A DNA stretch of 64,000 bases from Anarhynchus alexandrinus (GCA_008711295.1 VUYV01000330.1:21559-85558), one strand, 5' to 3'. Positions 13,007 through 29,514 are shown, counted from the first letter of the stretch. Translations and numbers: made by a program. Notes: a model not told the origin generated them from the sequence alone.

Positions 13007-13012
13007 TTTATT
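13007..13012 (-). terminator. WDR7: Probable distal poly(A) signal of WDR7
   Basis: The minus strand reads AATAAA here. About 20-45 bases further downstream it has a GT-rich stretch (TTGGTGTCGTGG), as expected of a cleavage and polyadenylation site. Cleavage would fall near 12985-12995. The placement is inferred. Confidence 0.5.
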
Positions 13013-13815
13013 TCACAAGCATATTTACACCGGGAAGTTCAATACATACAGCGGACAGGGGGGGGGATTCGTCAAGAAGTTGCCGGAGAAGCAGACGCCG
13101 GAACCATTCACCACACACGGTGACTTCCATCAGCACAACATTTTCATAGAGGTGTCTCATCACGTCACCTTTTGCTTGTAAACTGCCAACGAAGCCACAT
13201 ACGTCTCTACGTTTACAAGGACAAGTCCGAACACGGTACTCACAAATCAATAGGGCACTAAAAGCTTACAGGGGGATGACAACACGCGTGTCGCCGCGGC
13301 GCTGAGCGAGCGGGGCCGGGCAGCGGCTCGGGACGGGGCTGGGGAGTCTCCGCCGCGCAGGGCTGGATCGGACCGGGGACGGGATCTCCGCCAGGGACCC
13401 GCCGGCCCTGGAGCGGCCCCAGCAAACAAAGCTCTGGCTCCTTACTGGCGCTCGGGAACCCCTTCTCGGGGCTGGGAGGAAAATCACCAGCGCTCCTCTG
13501 CATCTGAGGAAACCCGTTATGCTTCGAGCTTAAAACAAACATTTCAATGCATATATAATTGAAGATGTTTGTACACTATACCACGAAGGAAATCACGGCG
13601 GGGGCACGGCCCACACTGGGTTTTCAGAGCAAACGCAGGTATGTACGGGATACCCCCGGTACCCTCGCGCGCGGGGTGCTGCCGCGCCGCTGGGACAACA
13701 CACACAGGGCACCGCCGCGCTCGCCTCGAAAGCCCACACTGCGCGTGACAGCACTTCCCTCTACGGATGGAAAGCCCCGCAGACCTCTCCTCTTTTCGCG
13801 ATTTTTTTTTTTTAA

Positions 13816-13821
13816 TTTATT
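13816..13821 (-). terminator. Alternative poly(A) signal in the WDR7 3' UTR
   Basis: AATAAA on the minus strand, preceded by the AT-rich UTR and followed by an A-rich tract (T run at 13801-13813 on the plus strand). Use would give a 3' UTR of about 1.5 kb. Two further AATAAA motifs lie at 14172-14177 and 14218-14223. Confidence 0.3.
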
Positions 13822-14171
13822 TCATGTTTAAGCTCTGAGGTTACATATATATCTGTATAAACACAATATACATGCATGTTGCAGTAGTTCACTTAGAAAA
13901 GACCCTGATATTATTCTACTACAGAGTTCTCCACTATACACTACATTCCCGCCAGAGAAAAGATTAAACTTTACGGCAGTTTGTGTTAAACATTCCTAAT
14001 GGTCTTAATTTCTTGCTTTTTAGTATTTTTTTTTTTAATTATTTTTAAACAGCAAACAGATATGTAGCTTGTGGACTGTAAATCTCACTTCCATGTACAG
14101 TATACTACACAGACCACCTAAAAAAAAAAAAATCAATGCTTTTTACATTTAGAAGCCACTTTTAAAATTCA

Positions 14172-14223
14172 TTTATTCCTTTTTGGGAAGGGAAGATTCT
14201 CTAAGTACCATTTTCACTTTATT
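14172..14223 (-). terminator. Pair of AATAAA hexamers in the WDR7 3' UTR
   Basis: Two minus-strand AATAAA hexamers, at 14172-14177 and 14218-14223, could serve as proximal poly(A) signals giving a 3' UTR of roughly 1.1 kb. They lie in AT-rich sequence where such hexamers arise easily, so this is weak evidence. Confidence 0.25.
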
Positions 14224-15318
14224 ATGTAAAGACAGCTTTCTTACTTCTGCGAGCTTTTCAGACAAAAACGGCAAAGAAAAAGCTATACAAACATATACAT
14301 CAATATGTTTAAATAAAATAGTATTTTATAGATTTTTTTCTTTACTGTGAGCATAAACCAGCATACTTTCACACTATTAAATATTTCACAAAATTAGATA
14401 TGTAAGAAGAGGGAAACACAGTCACAGCTGATGTTACACGGGAATACTCCTACTGAAGAAAAGGTTTCAATCTATCCATTCAAATAACTTACCGTCTACC
14501 CGCTTGCCATCACTTCTCCTGCCACAAGTGCTCCCCGCCGACCCCGTGTGCTGCCTCCCCCCGGGGCGGGCGTCCTTCCCCTCCGCTCCCCGGCGGAGCC
14601 ACGGCGGGGGCGGCGGCAGCGAGGGGGGCGCAGGGCGGCAGGACGGGCTGCGCTGCCCCGCACGGCCCCGCACAAGCGGGAGCGGCTTTTGCCAGAAAAA
14701 GCTTTTTGTCTTTTTTTTTTTTTTTTTTNGGCAGCACTTCCCACTCTCTCGAAAACCGAGACTTGGTACGAGGACACTTCCCCCGCGGACCAGAACACAG
14801 CCACCCCCCCGCGGCTCGCTCCCTCCCCCCCCGCGGCAGCGAGCCCCCGCTAAGACCCCCCCCAGTGCGCAGCGCTACCACGTGCCACCCGCCAGCGTTC
14901 AGTGGTCACGAGGAGGAAGTCCGTGTAAACACGAGCCTTTTTGGTAAACGCCGAGAATCCGCCAGAGCCTCCAAAGGACGAGCGTGTTTAACGAGGGCTG
15001 CTGCGCACGCTCGGCGTCCCGCGAGGAGGGGGTCGGGTCCGGCCCGCCTGCGGAGCCCGCCGGGCCCCCCGCCGCCGCGGGTCTGGCCGAGGAGAGCCGT
15101 CACAGTGTTACCGATGCCCCGCTTCCGCCGCACCACGCCAGGAGCACGTTCCCCAGCGCCGCCGCCTTCCTCCTCCCCGCTGCAAGGAAAAACCAGCCGG
15201 CGTCAGCGCGGCCGCCCCGAGGCGCCGGCGTGGGCAGGGGCGCGAGGAGCGGACAGGGAGAGGGAGAATTACACGGAACGCCGAAACCGAAGCGGGTTTC
15301 TAGCGCAGGGGATTTACC

Positions 15319-17525
<2,207 letters not shown>

Positions 17526-20500
17526 TTACCACCAGTAAAAGTTAAAATACTACATGGAAACACCTCCTCATTTTCACCCGCATTTTCTGCTATTCTAGCA
17601 CTTGTTTTCTGACTGCCGTTGTGTCAGTCGGCAAACGCCGCTGAGGAGCGAAGCCCTCCTGCAGGGCGGGTTCCCCACGGCCGGGGAGGACGGGACGGGG
17701 GCACGTGCTGCCCCCGCGCACCTGAAGGAGCGGCACGAAGCGTAACTCCGGCTGCGTCACACACGGGGACGTGTGCTCAGCACTGAGAACGCCCTTCCCC
17801 AGGGCACTAAAATGCCTCCGGACAACCCGAAATATGAAAGCGCACCACTGAAACGTCTCATCAGGTGGGATTTAAGCACACGCGCTCAGTATTGAACACC
17901 ACGACAATTTCTTTTAAGTGTTCTAATAGCCGCTTAGCCAATAAAACGGAATTAAATCATCGCATGAACACGTTCCCTGCCAAATCCAGTTTTTAAACCA
18001 AAGCAATTTGTCAGGTATATGAACATAAATGAGCCTTTAACGGGAGTTTTTAAAAGAATCCGATACTTACACCCCGCACAGGGGGCTGTAACTGGATGTC
18101 TAGGAGCCCGCAGCTGGCCGGGCGGCAGGCAGGGAAGGGAAGCAGCACAAACGCCATTCCAACGGCACAGGAGCGTTATCCCATTTTTGCAAAAGCCCCC
18201 CCAAGGGGCAGAGGACAGATGCAGAATCCCGTCCACCCGCAGCCGTACGGGCTCGTCCTTTACAGCCGCACCCCTGTGTGCCCACACAACCGCTGCACTG
18301 AAACGCGCGGCTAAAACCCTTTGGAATACTGCCATAATAAACGTAATCAAAAAGTTCAAACCTTAGATTGCAGATGAAGCTTAAGGAATTTTTTTTACAA
18401 GAAACAGCACAACTGGAAGGTTCCTAGTATTTTCTCCGATCAGAGCTTGAACTATTGTTTGACCACGTGCTTCTCAGTGTGGTGCATCCTCGACGCACAG
18501 ACGCGCACCACACGTTCACCAGGCACATCTTTGCCAGCAAAAAAATTTTCCAAGGCCAAGTAATGGACTCCCATCTCCGGACAATCTTCGCCGATATCGA
18601 ACGTCACATTCCCCGCTACCCCCACCCCCTGCAGCACACCCTTCCGCACAGCGACGGCGCCGGGTCCACCCCGGCTGTGCCGCCGGTCGCTTGTGGAACT
18701 CGGCAGTCGCACCTCCTGCGCCTCACGCGCCGCGGGGGCAGCTGTGCCCTCACCAGCGTTAAATACCCGCTTTTCCCAATATCCAACAATATAAACACAT
18801 ACCAGAAGCACCGTGAAAAACGACTCACTTATGCCACGGCCAGAGCCACCGTTAAGATTTCATTTACTCCTTACTCGAGGTTACAGTTTAACAACCGCAC
18901 CGCACGCAGATGCTTTACACAAGACCGAGACTCGTTTGTCTCGCGTTCTCTAACGCTTTGGAGACCTTACACCAGGCAAACCCCGACGGCTCACCCACCC
19001 CCACCCCTGCAGCCCACCGGCGCAGCCCCGGCAGCCTCTCCCGCTGCCGCCAGCGCCAAGGGCACCTCCGTCCCGCGGGGAAGCGCGGTCCCCAGCGATG
19101 CGGCCCCAGGACGGGCTCCGGCGCTGGCATGGGAAGCCCACAAAGTATTTCCTTGAAAACACGTAATAGCCGCTCTTCCTGCATTAAGAGGCTCCGGGCC
19201 AATGTTAAACTGGCAGAGCTTAACTGCGTGGAAAAAAAGGCTTTGTAATATTCACTGCATAAAATTAGGCTGCAAAAATACAAGTAGTGCTCCTGTACCC
19301 ATCGCTGGGATGTTAAAAGATGAAGACCTACACATATTGGTACACTGCATCTACAGTTAGTCTTACACATTAAGAACCCATTAATATATTCATGTCTTGT
19401 TTATCACGTGAAAGGCGAGGGAACTCCAGTAGAACCCCAAACCTCTCTCTCTAATGTAATCACCGCAGCCGAGGATGGAAGTTTGAAAGGGCAATTAATT
19501 AGACGATCCGATGTTCAGACCCATCAAACTCTTTAGCACTTAACAAGCAAGTAATACTTGTCAATAAAATATGTTTTGGTAATACAAAGGTAGAAAATCA
19601 ATAGTACTAGCACACTTGTTGCTCTTTTTACTACTGAAAATGTGTTCCAATAAGTACGATCCTTAAGGGAATTAATCTGCTTTGTTATTTAAAGGAAGTG
19701 CTTCTCTAATTGATGCTAATCCTTTCAAGCCAAGATTTATTTTTTAGTGCACTATCTAAACGCGTGCTTTGCAGCTCCTCTTGTCTTTCCCAGGCCGATG
19801 GGTAAGCGTAAGAAAAACAAATTCCCGCTGCTGGTTGAAAACATTCTGCTTGCCCCACAGCCTCGTGCCCAGGCTGGCGGCGGCGTGCCGCGGCGCTGAA
19901 GGCTGCGCTCACGGGTTGCAGCGCGATCGCTTCGCCAGCGGGCGCGCAGCCCGCGCCGGCTCCCGGGGACGGCGGTCCCTCAGCTCCGAGGCAGTGCCAT
20001 CAACCCACCGCGAAAAGCACGCAAAAACCTGTGCGCTACTGCTTTGGCAACAGTCTTAATTGTGACCGGCAGAGGCGGTGGGACCCAGTGCAGCTGTGAG
20101 CAGCTTCCCTCCGCCCCAGCAATTGTTTTTTAATGGGAGGATGCTCCTGGGAGACTATTTGACTTCTGCACCTGCCGCCGTCGCCGTCCCGTAACACATG
20201 ATATACTGGAGCTATGACAACCTAGTTCGAAGTCCAATATTTGGTAAACTCTACATTGAACCGCAATATTCTGTTAAAGGTGACATAAAAAAATAATCAC
20301 TGTATCACCACAGCAATTTTATTTTCATAAATATACTGAAACGCATACTTTAAATTGATAAAGCAACTTAGGTACTGCTACAGAGGCACACTAATACTTT
20401 ACCACCTTTACGGTTAGATATTTATGTCCCCAGTCTCTCGGGGTACCTTAACTGAAGAGAAACAACAAATTCCCTGGGTGGGAGGCAGCACGCCTGAGGC

Positions 20501-20769
20501 GTCCCCAGCAGCGCCGCCCTCCAGTACCCGCAGGGGAGAGACGCTCCGGCGCAGCCCATCGCCACAGCGCCCGTAAAACCACGCGCCCGCTTTCAGCGCG
20601 GAGCAGTGGGGGAATATCAGCTCCGGCTTCCGCGGGGGATACAAACCGTCGCTGGGTGAGGAATGGTTATTGGAGAATGAAGGAGGAGGTGATTCTGTGC
20701 CCGTCCGCGGCGCGGTGGGGAGCCGCCGGCCGTGAGCGCACGGGCACAAACGCGACTTCATACGGGAAC

Positions 20770-20820
20770 ATAAAAATCTAAAATTCTAAATCTAAAAATC
20801 TAAAAATCTAAAATCTAAAG
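20770..20820. repeat. A-rich 9-10-bp tandem repeat
   Basis: Five to six imperfect units of ATCTAAAA with one or two extra A residues, in the long WDR7 intron. A low-complexity array with no further signal. Confidence 0.8.
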
Positions 20821-23800
20821 CTCATTATGCTGAAGGCAATGCTTAGTAAAGGACAGCGAACAGCGGAAATGTTAAATTGAAAATCATTGGTGTTGATGGA
20901 ACTACCAAAAAAAGTAACTCTCCCTCTACTCCCCCCCCCAACCAAATAAAAATAATGCACTTTTAGAACAGATCTTAACAAATCGAGCTAGGTCTGCCAG
21001 ATCGGCCATTCGCAGAAATGAGCCACAGAGAAAAATGAGGTTAGTGGTGCTGTACTGACACGCGTGTACCTCTCTGAGGTGCCCCGGCAGCGGTGTGCGC
21101 TGAGTGATTCCCCATCACCCAAACAAAAGTTTTCTTTTTTTTTTTTTTTTAGTTAAAAATTACAAGTTGGATTTTAATGCTAACATAGGGTGCAAAACCC
21201 CCTGCAGAACGCATAGAGAGCCCAAACGACGCAGAGGAATAAATATCAGCCTTTGAGATAACGATAAAAGCGGCAGACCTCTGAAGTGAATATATAAAAC
21301 TAAACGCTTACGACAAAGGTTACGACAATCCCCTGCGGCGCCTGCTCGGCTGCGCTCACTTCAGGCACCGGGAGATTAACAGCACCTTCCCCGGCCTGCG
21401 ATGTACTGTGCCCAGGACCCATTTTTCTTTTTTCTTCAGGGCCCGTGAATCTTATCTCTGCTTGCAGCAGCGCTCCTTCCCGGGCTCCCGCGCATCTGTC
21501 TTCTCTCGCTACCGGCTTCTTCACAGCACACTGCCGTGTGGCAACTTTACTCATTCCACGATATACGCGCTTGGGACCGGTACCTACAACGGAGGGGGCA
21601 CCAGGGGTTCTCAGCGGAGGGCCGGAGCCCCCGTTTGCCATCCCCTTCCCAACCTTTGGCTCCCAGCAGCAGCTGTACAGCTGTGCCTCTCACGCTCGCG
21701 GGCCAAAGGCCCCTCGGTCCGCAGGGGCCGGCCAGCGCCGCCGCGGACACCCGGGCCAGGCGTCCCCCGGCCACGGCGAGGGGACAGGCAGGGGCAGGGC
21801 ATCCTCAGCGTTGGGCTTCTGTAAAAACAAAGTTATACAGAACTGAACGGCTTCCCCTGAAAAGACAGCTGAAATACGGTCTCATTTTTCATACCGAAAG
21901 TAAATTCTTTCAAGATTCTTCAGAGTTTTTTTTATGAGCACTTTAAAACAGAAATCCCTACTTTCCAAGCAATTTACTGGAAATATCTAAAATACTATTA
22001 ACTTAAAACAGTTTCAGTACCTTTAATAATTTAATTTCTATGTTAGTTCCAGGAACTCTAACAATCGCAGTAAAAATTTCAGGACTGTACTGAGAAAAAA
22101 GAGTATATTTGCATCTTTAAATTAATTTTCTTCCTGGCCTTCAAGTGGCTTCTCTATCGTATCAAGATCAAGTCAAAGTGCATGTATTACACTTTTTTTA
22201 ACTTAATAAACTGTATGACTTCATTTTTAACCTTGCAGTAACACAGTTTCGCATCAGGCATTACAACCACCCCGCGCTCAGGTGTGCGGTGCGCGGTGCG
22301 ACAGGCGGCGTCCGACGGGAGCGGGAGGTGCCCTTGAACGGCCGCGTACCAAAACACATTTCTCAGCGGAGTGGCAGGGGGGCTGCCAGTCCATATCTGC
22401 CTCCCGTTTGTTAGGAGGTGCTCCTGCTGCGACTCCCTCATTACAGTTTGCTTTGACTTCCTGGGCAAATGACCACCAGAGAACGGGGCGGCTCCTTTCT
22501 CCACCAAACTTCATCCAGAAAAAGACGGGACGGCAGCTGCAGCCGCCCGAGTGCTACGGGATGGCGTAAAACCATCCCCAAATCTACGGCTCCCGCCCGG
22601 AACCACTTCCTGAGGCTGTGCGAAGAGCCCAGAACTGACCTTCTCTTCCCCCAAACCGGCGCTGTAATAAACGTGTGCGCGTGGATCTGCGGGACCGTCC
22701 CCACCTGCGCGTCCGCGCTTCAGCCTGCCAGGTCAAGATGTTCACGTGGACCACCAAAATCCACAGGGCGATTCATTGCCCCCCCCAACATATAAACCCG
22801 TCTCTCCCCAGTATCAGCAGCGATTTCTTCCTCTGTGAAACTAATGCCACTGTACTTTGTTTAAAGGTTCATAATACTGTCATGTAACCTCAGAACAGCT
22901 GCATGAGTACGTGTTAGACAACCTGGTATTGTTGAGATCCGCACCTCCTCGAGTTTCCACAGTTTCAACAGCTCATAGGCTAAGCTTTATGCCTTAACTT
23001 CTAGGAAAATAATTTAAAATATGAATTCTGAGTATCATTAGGATATTCCTACCAATCAAAATGGAAGATGAAAGTGCTTAATATTTTTTCCATATTTTTA
23101 AACAGTATTTTGTGAGATATACAAAAATTAATTTAAATCACTATTAAAAGGGGTATAATAATAACTGCAAACAGTTTGTGTAAAAAAACAACCAAAGTAC
23201 AAAATATAGATAAGAATCTAGCCAAGAGTTCCTTCTGGACAAACAGCGGGGCTCTGGATACGCGCACGCTCGCTGCTGGGAAGCCCTGCAAAGCTTTAGA
23301 TCTTCAACCACAAATCCCCCAAGGCCGACGGTCAGCGGCAGTGATGGAGTTTGGGCGATGTCCCAGCGCCAGAGAGCACTTTACAGGGAGAAGAGACATT
23401 GAACGCTCTCCGAAAAATCCCAACCCGGACCAGGCTTACCATTTATCACACGGACTCCATCTAACCGACTATCAACATGCAAATCATATCCTTAATGGGA
23501 AGAGCTGTGTAAATCGTTAGAAAGCCAAAATTAAAGCAGCGTAATGGAGAGCAACCCAAGCAGCGTGGTGGTGGAAGAGGCTGCGTCCCATCGGGGCGCC
23601 GCGAGGAGGGGCGCGGGTAGGAGCACGCCGGTCAGACGGAGCGCCGGAACCTTTCTAAGGGGTCTCCGATTCTGAAGGCCACAAAGCGAGTTCAATTAGT
23701 GACTGTCCGAAGGGAAAAAGACTTTCGTAGCTGTGGCAGGAGGAAGGAAGCCCGTGGAGGCCACCGGTACGCCGACCCCGGCACACAACTGCCGCCGCGG

Positions 23801-26800
23801 CAGCGCAGGGCTCCGAGCACCCCCCGCCAACGCGCGCGACCACGGGCACGGACGGAGCGCGACGACGGATTCCGCCCACGCGATTCAGGCACGATTCGCC
23901 ATTTGAAAAAGCGAGAGTGAAAATAAGCAGGGTTAAAACAGATCTCAGGAGCGGATAGGATAGGCGGCGTTATTTCCCTGGCACGCACATAAGTTTGACA
24001 CAGCTCTTATCTGTGAACTGCACTGAAACAACTGAGTTCCCAGAACGGAGTCTTTTTTTATACATAAGAAAATTGGGTAAAGAAATAAACGGTGACCTCG
24101 ATAACCCTGTATGGCTGACAGCACCAGGAGGTGCTCTCTTACAGATACCGTGCTTCAAAACTCGTAATTTTCATTAAAAATCAATCCCTATTGAAAGAAA
24201 AAGTTATCAAAAATTCTAAGCAGACTAAGAATGGAATTCTGCCCTGCAATGAGTGAACAGGAGATGGGAACACATGGGACACCCCCTCTCCCTGTGTACT
24301 TACTGTTAGGGAAATACTGCTTCACAACAAGAGTTAAACTGATCAAAAACCTGCTTTTCCCCTGCCTACGTACGCCGCCTTCTATTTGGCAGTCGATACT
24401 CGGCTGGAGCACGAAGCATTTCCAACCTCTGAAACTTCTCCGGCGCTGAGCTCGGCGCGGTGGCAGCAGCCCCCGTTCTTCTCCCCTCCTACCGAAGCCG
24501 CTGTCGGAGACCTGCGGCCAGGCACAGCGTTCCCCCGAGCTCCCCCGAGCATTTTGCTGCGGGACCCTTCGGCTAACGTTCCTTCTAAGCCGCGTCAGCA
24601 CAGCTGAAACCGTGAGGGCGATGGGATTTCTGGCGGAGCCAGAAGCGCTCATCCTCAATCAGTTCCGCGAGAGGCAGCTCTTCCCTTGCAGCTCCAGCAT
24701 TACTCACCCAAGTTTTAAAGAAAACTAGTTAGAACAATGTCACGGTCATTCGGAGCACCGGAGTATTTTTAACCTCTGACTTCGGAGCCTTTAATGCACT
24801 TGCAAAACACACGAATCCGGAATTCCCGAGTGACCCGAGACTTTAAAGAAAAGCGTTCGGCAACTCCGACGGCGGAGGAAAAGCTAACGAGATCAGTGCT
24901 TCCCACCAGGACGGTGGGGTTTGGGGACTTAATTATCCTTCTAGAAGTGTCTCCTGCCCTGCGGACGCTGGGAAAGCAACTCTGCTGTCAGTCTGAAGCC
25001 GGCCTTCTGATTTTCCCCGCTTCCCACTCGCATTTTCCGATCAGCACCAGCCCTATTCCCAGGTCTTTCGCAGTTCTGGGGCAAACGCTCACCCGCTGCA
25101 GAACTCCCCACCGCTGCTGGTTCTTCCCACAGCGACCGCTCCCGTCCTCGTCCGAGGGGCACGAGCGTCAGCATCGAGGTCAGCAAAACAAGCGGAAACT
25201 TGGAAATCCCAGCCCTTGATTCCAAAATTTTTGGAGAACATTTTCTTACAAGTTTGTATCTTTCTTACAAGCAGTTTGTGTATGATGGTTTACAGTCGGT
25301 GACGCAAGGTCGTTGCATTTGAAAAACACAGCAGCTTCTTCACTTTTTTAAAAATTTATTTGAATAATGTCTGCTTCTTTCGAGACCCACCTTGCCTACC
25401 TGGGAACACTGGTAGACCCCCATGTGCTCCCCCCGGCGCACTGTGCACCCGCCTCCCTGCAGGGAGCAACCCAGACTTGGCCATCACCATTTAATGCATA
25501 TGGATGCTCCGTTTCTACTTAAAATATGGCATATAAGTTAAATGTGATTTTGCAAGTTACAAATCGAGAGTTAACATTAGACTTACACCTTGTTTTCAAA
25601 AGGTGTTCGCACACGCTCTTGTCTCAGCTGTTCTAACAAGGATGTGACACTCCTTTGGGACGGCAGCTCTGACTGACAACAACTCACCTGGCGAAACGCT
25701 GCCAGATCCGCGTGGGGGAATCCAGGGATTTAACAGAAATGGCATTTCTGAGAAATTATTTCCTACGAAAGTTCTAAGAACAATGTAAAAAAAACCAGTA
25801 AAATCCTTATTGCCCTCCCCAGCTGGATGGGTCCCCCACAACTCCCGAAACTGAAGAAAAAACCTTTTTATAGAGGGGGAAAAAGGAGAGTCAAGGTCCC
25901 TTTTTGTGTGGGAAATAGTGCCTGAACAAGAAGTAACAGCTAAATTAGATATAATTTTAGATACACGGAAACTCAATTTCCTTTACAGAGCTCCGTCTAA
26001 AATCCGTCGCTGCTCCCAGGGACACCGCTGCCGCGGTGCTGCGACCGAGCTGGAAGGCAGCGGGGCCGGCGGTCCCCAGGCGGGGCAGCGGCTTTAATCA
26101 CCTTTCCCGGTCTATTTGACTGTTCTGTGCTGAATTGTACCACTTCAAAAAGAAAGAAACCCTGAGTGGACTGGATTACACTGTCGGCTAAGGCATAAGA
26201 GTTATGCACAAGGCCGCCATTGAATCTATTTTTGTATTTAATTTTGTATTTAATTTTTACTAACTGCTGTCTCTAATTATTTATTAGAGCAGTCCCGACT
26301 CCTGTGCGTGGGTTCTCTGTCCCGGCTCGGTGCCCCCCCCACCTTCCCACCCCCAACGAGATGCTCCCGCTCCCGAAACCACCGCACGCCGCATAGGCAG
26401 AGCAGGCAAGCGCCTTTAAACCGCCCTCCAAATCAACTGGGAAAAAGTACAGAAAGAGGAAAAAAAACGCCTTTTAGCAAACTAGCGCTGCTGATCGGCG
26501 TGACCTGAACAGCAAATTCTGTGATTCCCGAGGCCCCGCCGCTTTGCCCAGCGAGGCCGGCGAGTCGGAGCGGAGCCACAGGGTGAATTCGCGGGGCGCT
26601 CGCCGGGCTGCGCGTGAGCGCTCGCGGTCGCGTTTGGTACTTGCGGCTTACCGCGTACGGTTATGTGCGCAGAGCACATCCATCTGCCACGCACGGGGGC
26701 GGATTGGGCGCAGATCAACAACATCCAAGCGGAGAGTTAACGCGGAGGAGTCAGCGTGCTGTAGATTCGCGCCTTGGCTAAATCCCCCCCCAGCCTCCTG

Positions 26801-29090
26801 TGTAGAAGCGCATCAGCAGAGCTTACTCTCATAAAATATGCTGCTAAATTACCACCAGCTAACCAACTGGGCATAATTAAACGCCGGGTTTAAAAGACAT
26901 TTGAGAAACTTGAAAAAAGGGGCTGCTTTGCTGCTGCATCCCCGATGTAGCTGGGATTTGCTGCTGACAGGATAAGACCATTTCTTGTTACAGTAAAAAT
27001 GAATGAAATCCCTCAACTGTGTTATTGGACGCGTTCAGAAAAATGAGCTCGGGGTGAAGCTACCGCAGCCGGCAGGGAACAGGGCTCTGCCCCACACACG
27101 ACGCCTTCCTCCTGCCGGGGGGCTGTCTCGCGCTGGAAATATGATGCAAATAGAGGCAAAGAGCACGGCTTGCATCTCTACCAACCAGGACGTGAAAACA
27201 TGAGTCTGGTTAAGTGCCGGTGCAGCGAAGCACGTCCCCTCCGCTTCCTGCCCCGCGCTCGTTACTGCCCTGGATTGCGTTACTGTGGATTTTCCCTCGT
27301 GAAATTTGCTGCTGCTGATGCGAGCCGGGCTCTAAAGGAAGGCGAAGCGAAGCGCTGCCGTACGGTACCCCGGCCCTCTGCCGGTGCCCCGGCCCTCTGC
27401 ACCACCGGCAGGGCACAACGGGGCATTTTCAGCGAAGGACACTGCACTAAACACGTGCACACGCGCTCGGTGCCCGGAGGACGGCACGCTGGCAGCTCTG
27501 CAGCCCAGCGCCTCCCCTCCCCTCCCCTTCCCGTCTCCAGTGAGGGAAGGAGTTTGGCCTATAAAATTAAAAGGTTATACTCAGTAATTATCTTTTATCT
27601 GTAATTCGAGGATGCGTGCTTCTGCTAACAAGTTTTCCTGCCTCATCTGAACTTGTCAGCGCGGCAGTGTCAGTAAATGCCCTTACAGCTTCAAGACTGC
27701 AGGATAGCTCGCTCTCTTTTTCTACCTTTAAAACACAGGATCTGAGAACCTTTTAGTCAGCGATCAAACTTAACTAAAGCAAACCATCTGACATCAGCAA
27801 CTAATCACTCCAGATATAATATGAAATCATTTTCTGCCTTACATAAGAATAAAAATTTGCAAAGGCATCTCGGTACTGAAATAAGATAATCCCATGCGCA
27901 ATTCAATTACCGCTCTGCTTGCCGAAGCTCCGATTTTAATTCGGCGCTGAGCCAAATAAAGTACCCCGGGCCGCGCAGTGCTGATCCCCGCCAACGCTTA
28001 AAAGCATCTTTTGCTTTGAAACAAACCGAACCAAAACTCAGGCCTCTCCTTCATCTTCTGGTGGAAACAGCGGCGTTTCTCGGTACAAGAGCCGCTCTCC
28101 GCGTCACCGCAGACTCCTCCCGCGGCGGCGAGGCAGAGCGATGCCACGGCGGGGGCCGGGGGTCCCCCAGCCCGGCACCCCCTCCCCAGGGACACCCGCC
28201 CGGGCAGCAGCGAGCGCCAGGCAAGGGAGCGGTTAGAGGAGAACATCTCCAGAAGAAGACGACCCAATGTTCTCTCCTCCGGCAGCCCGCGCCAGAGGCG
28301 TGCAGCAGGTCGACACTCAGCGCGGCGCGTTCAGAATCAGTTACAACCACCTCTATGAAACGCAGTTCTAAATATTTATGATGAAAAGCAAGATTTAATC
28401 AGTGAAAAAAGAATACTTTACGGTTTTCTCGACCATACTGTGTGCTTCTCTCTGTGTGCCCTTCACCAAGCCGTTCTCCACCCGCAGGGAACACGGACCC
28501 GGCCACACGTCCCAGCAGGTGGCCGGAGCCTGGGAACCCCTGGGCGTACAGGTGGCCGTACCAGTAACAGCAATGACACGGGCTTCAGCAGGTTTCTTTA
28601 CAGGAGACAAAGTTTTCATAAATTACACATCAAAATACACAGCTGCATATACAACCCTGTGTAATCTACAGCTCAATGCTGGAGAAGAGCTTCTGGCTTC
28701 AGCGGGAACTCTCCACGCTTCCAGCACTGGCGCCACCAGCCAAGAGGGACGCTCGCGCAGCCACGCAGAATGCCCAGGCTGAAGCCAACAGCCAAAAATC
28801 CCCTAAAAATGAGAACAGTACTGGAGGCAGACTGGTGTTTCCCCATGAAACTGATGGATCCGTTCAGTTTGAGCCCTCTCAGTGGGAAGAAGAGAAGAAA
28901 AAGGCTTCAGCCCTGGAGGTGTGGAGCCCAGCAGCCGCCACGGCAGCAGCTCTCGGGCTTTAACCAAAGTCTTTGATCAGCGCCTCTGGCAGGGTCAGTC
29001 TCTCATTACATACCCAAACACACCTCTAAAGGAAGAGAAAAGTGATCGGATAGCTTGTATGGATGGATTAATTGGGGGATAGTAAACAAA

Positions 29091-29514
29091 TCATGTGAAG
29101 AGCGGTTGAAGGAGCTGGGACTGTTTAGTTTGAGGAAGAGGAGGCTGAGGGGAGACCTCATCACTCTCTACAACTATTTGAAAGGACACTATAGAGAGGT
29201 CGGTGCTGGTCTCTTCTCACAGGTAATTAATGACAGAACAAGAGGGAATGGCTTCAAGCTCCAACAGGGGAGATTTAGACTGAACATTAGGAAAGAATTT
29301 TTCCCAGAAAGAGTGGTCGGGCACTGGAATAGGCTGCCCAGGGAGGGGGTTGAGTCACCATCCCTGGAGGTGTTGAAGAGCCGTTTAGATGTGGTGTTGG
29401 GGGATATGGTGTAGGGGAGAACTTTGTAGAGTAGGGTAAATGGTTGGACTCGATGATCCCAAGGGTCTCTTCCAACCTAGACAATTCTGTGATTCTATTC
29501 TATGATTCTATGAT
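29091..29514 (+). mobile_element. CR1 retrotransposon 3' fragment
   Basis: A truncated CR1 LINE. The plus strand reads through the CR1 ORF2 C terminus ([20 protein letters not shown], then [19 protein letters not shown]), then a short 3' UTR with GGTTGGACTCGATGATCC and an end of repeated ATTCTATGAT. It lacks the 5' end, as most CR1 copies do. Its 3' end closely matches the copy at 52527-52643, so both belong to one subfamily. It lies antisense within the 23-kb WDR7 intron. Confidence 0.93.

Larger units (their letters stand above)
12985..15318 (-). other. WDR7: WDR7 3' untranslated region (probable extent)
   Basis: This region follows the TAG stop on the minus strand. It is GC- and CpG-rich near the stop (about 14500-15318), AT-rich from about 13800 to 14460 with several ATTTA-like motifs, then mixed to 12985. 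It shows no interspersed repeat. I extend it to the last good polyadenylation signal, near 13007. The extent is inferred from signals only, and shorter forms ending at earlier signals are likely. A long T run with an undetermined base (14711-14729) reads as an A tract in the transcript. Confidence 0.6.

Noticed and set aside
13008..13250. 80-codon minus-strand frame at the end of the 3' UTR
   Set aside because: It lies within the proposed UTR downstream of the WDR7 stop, with no domain and no independent promoter signal.
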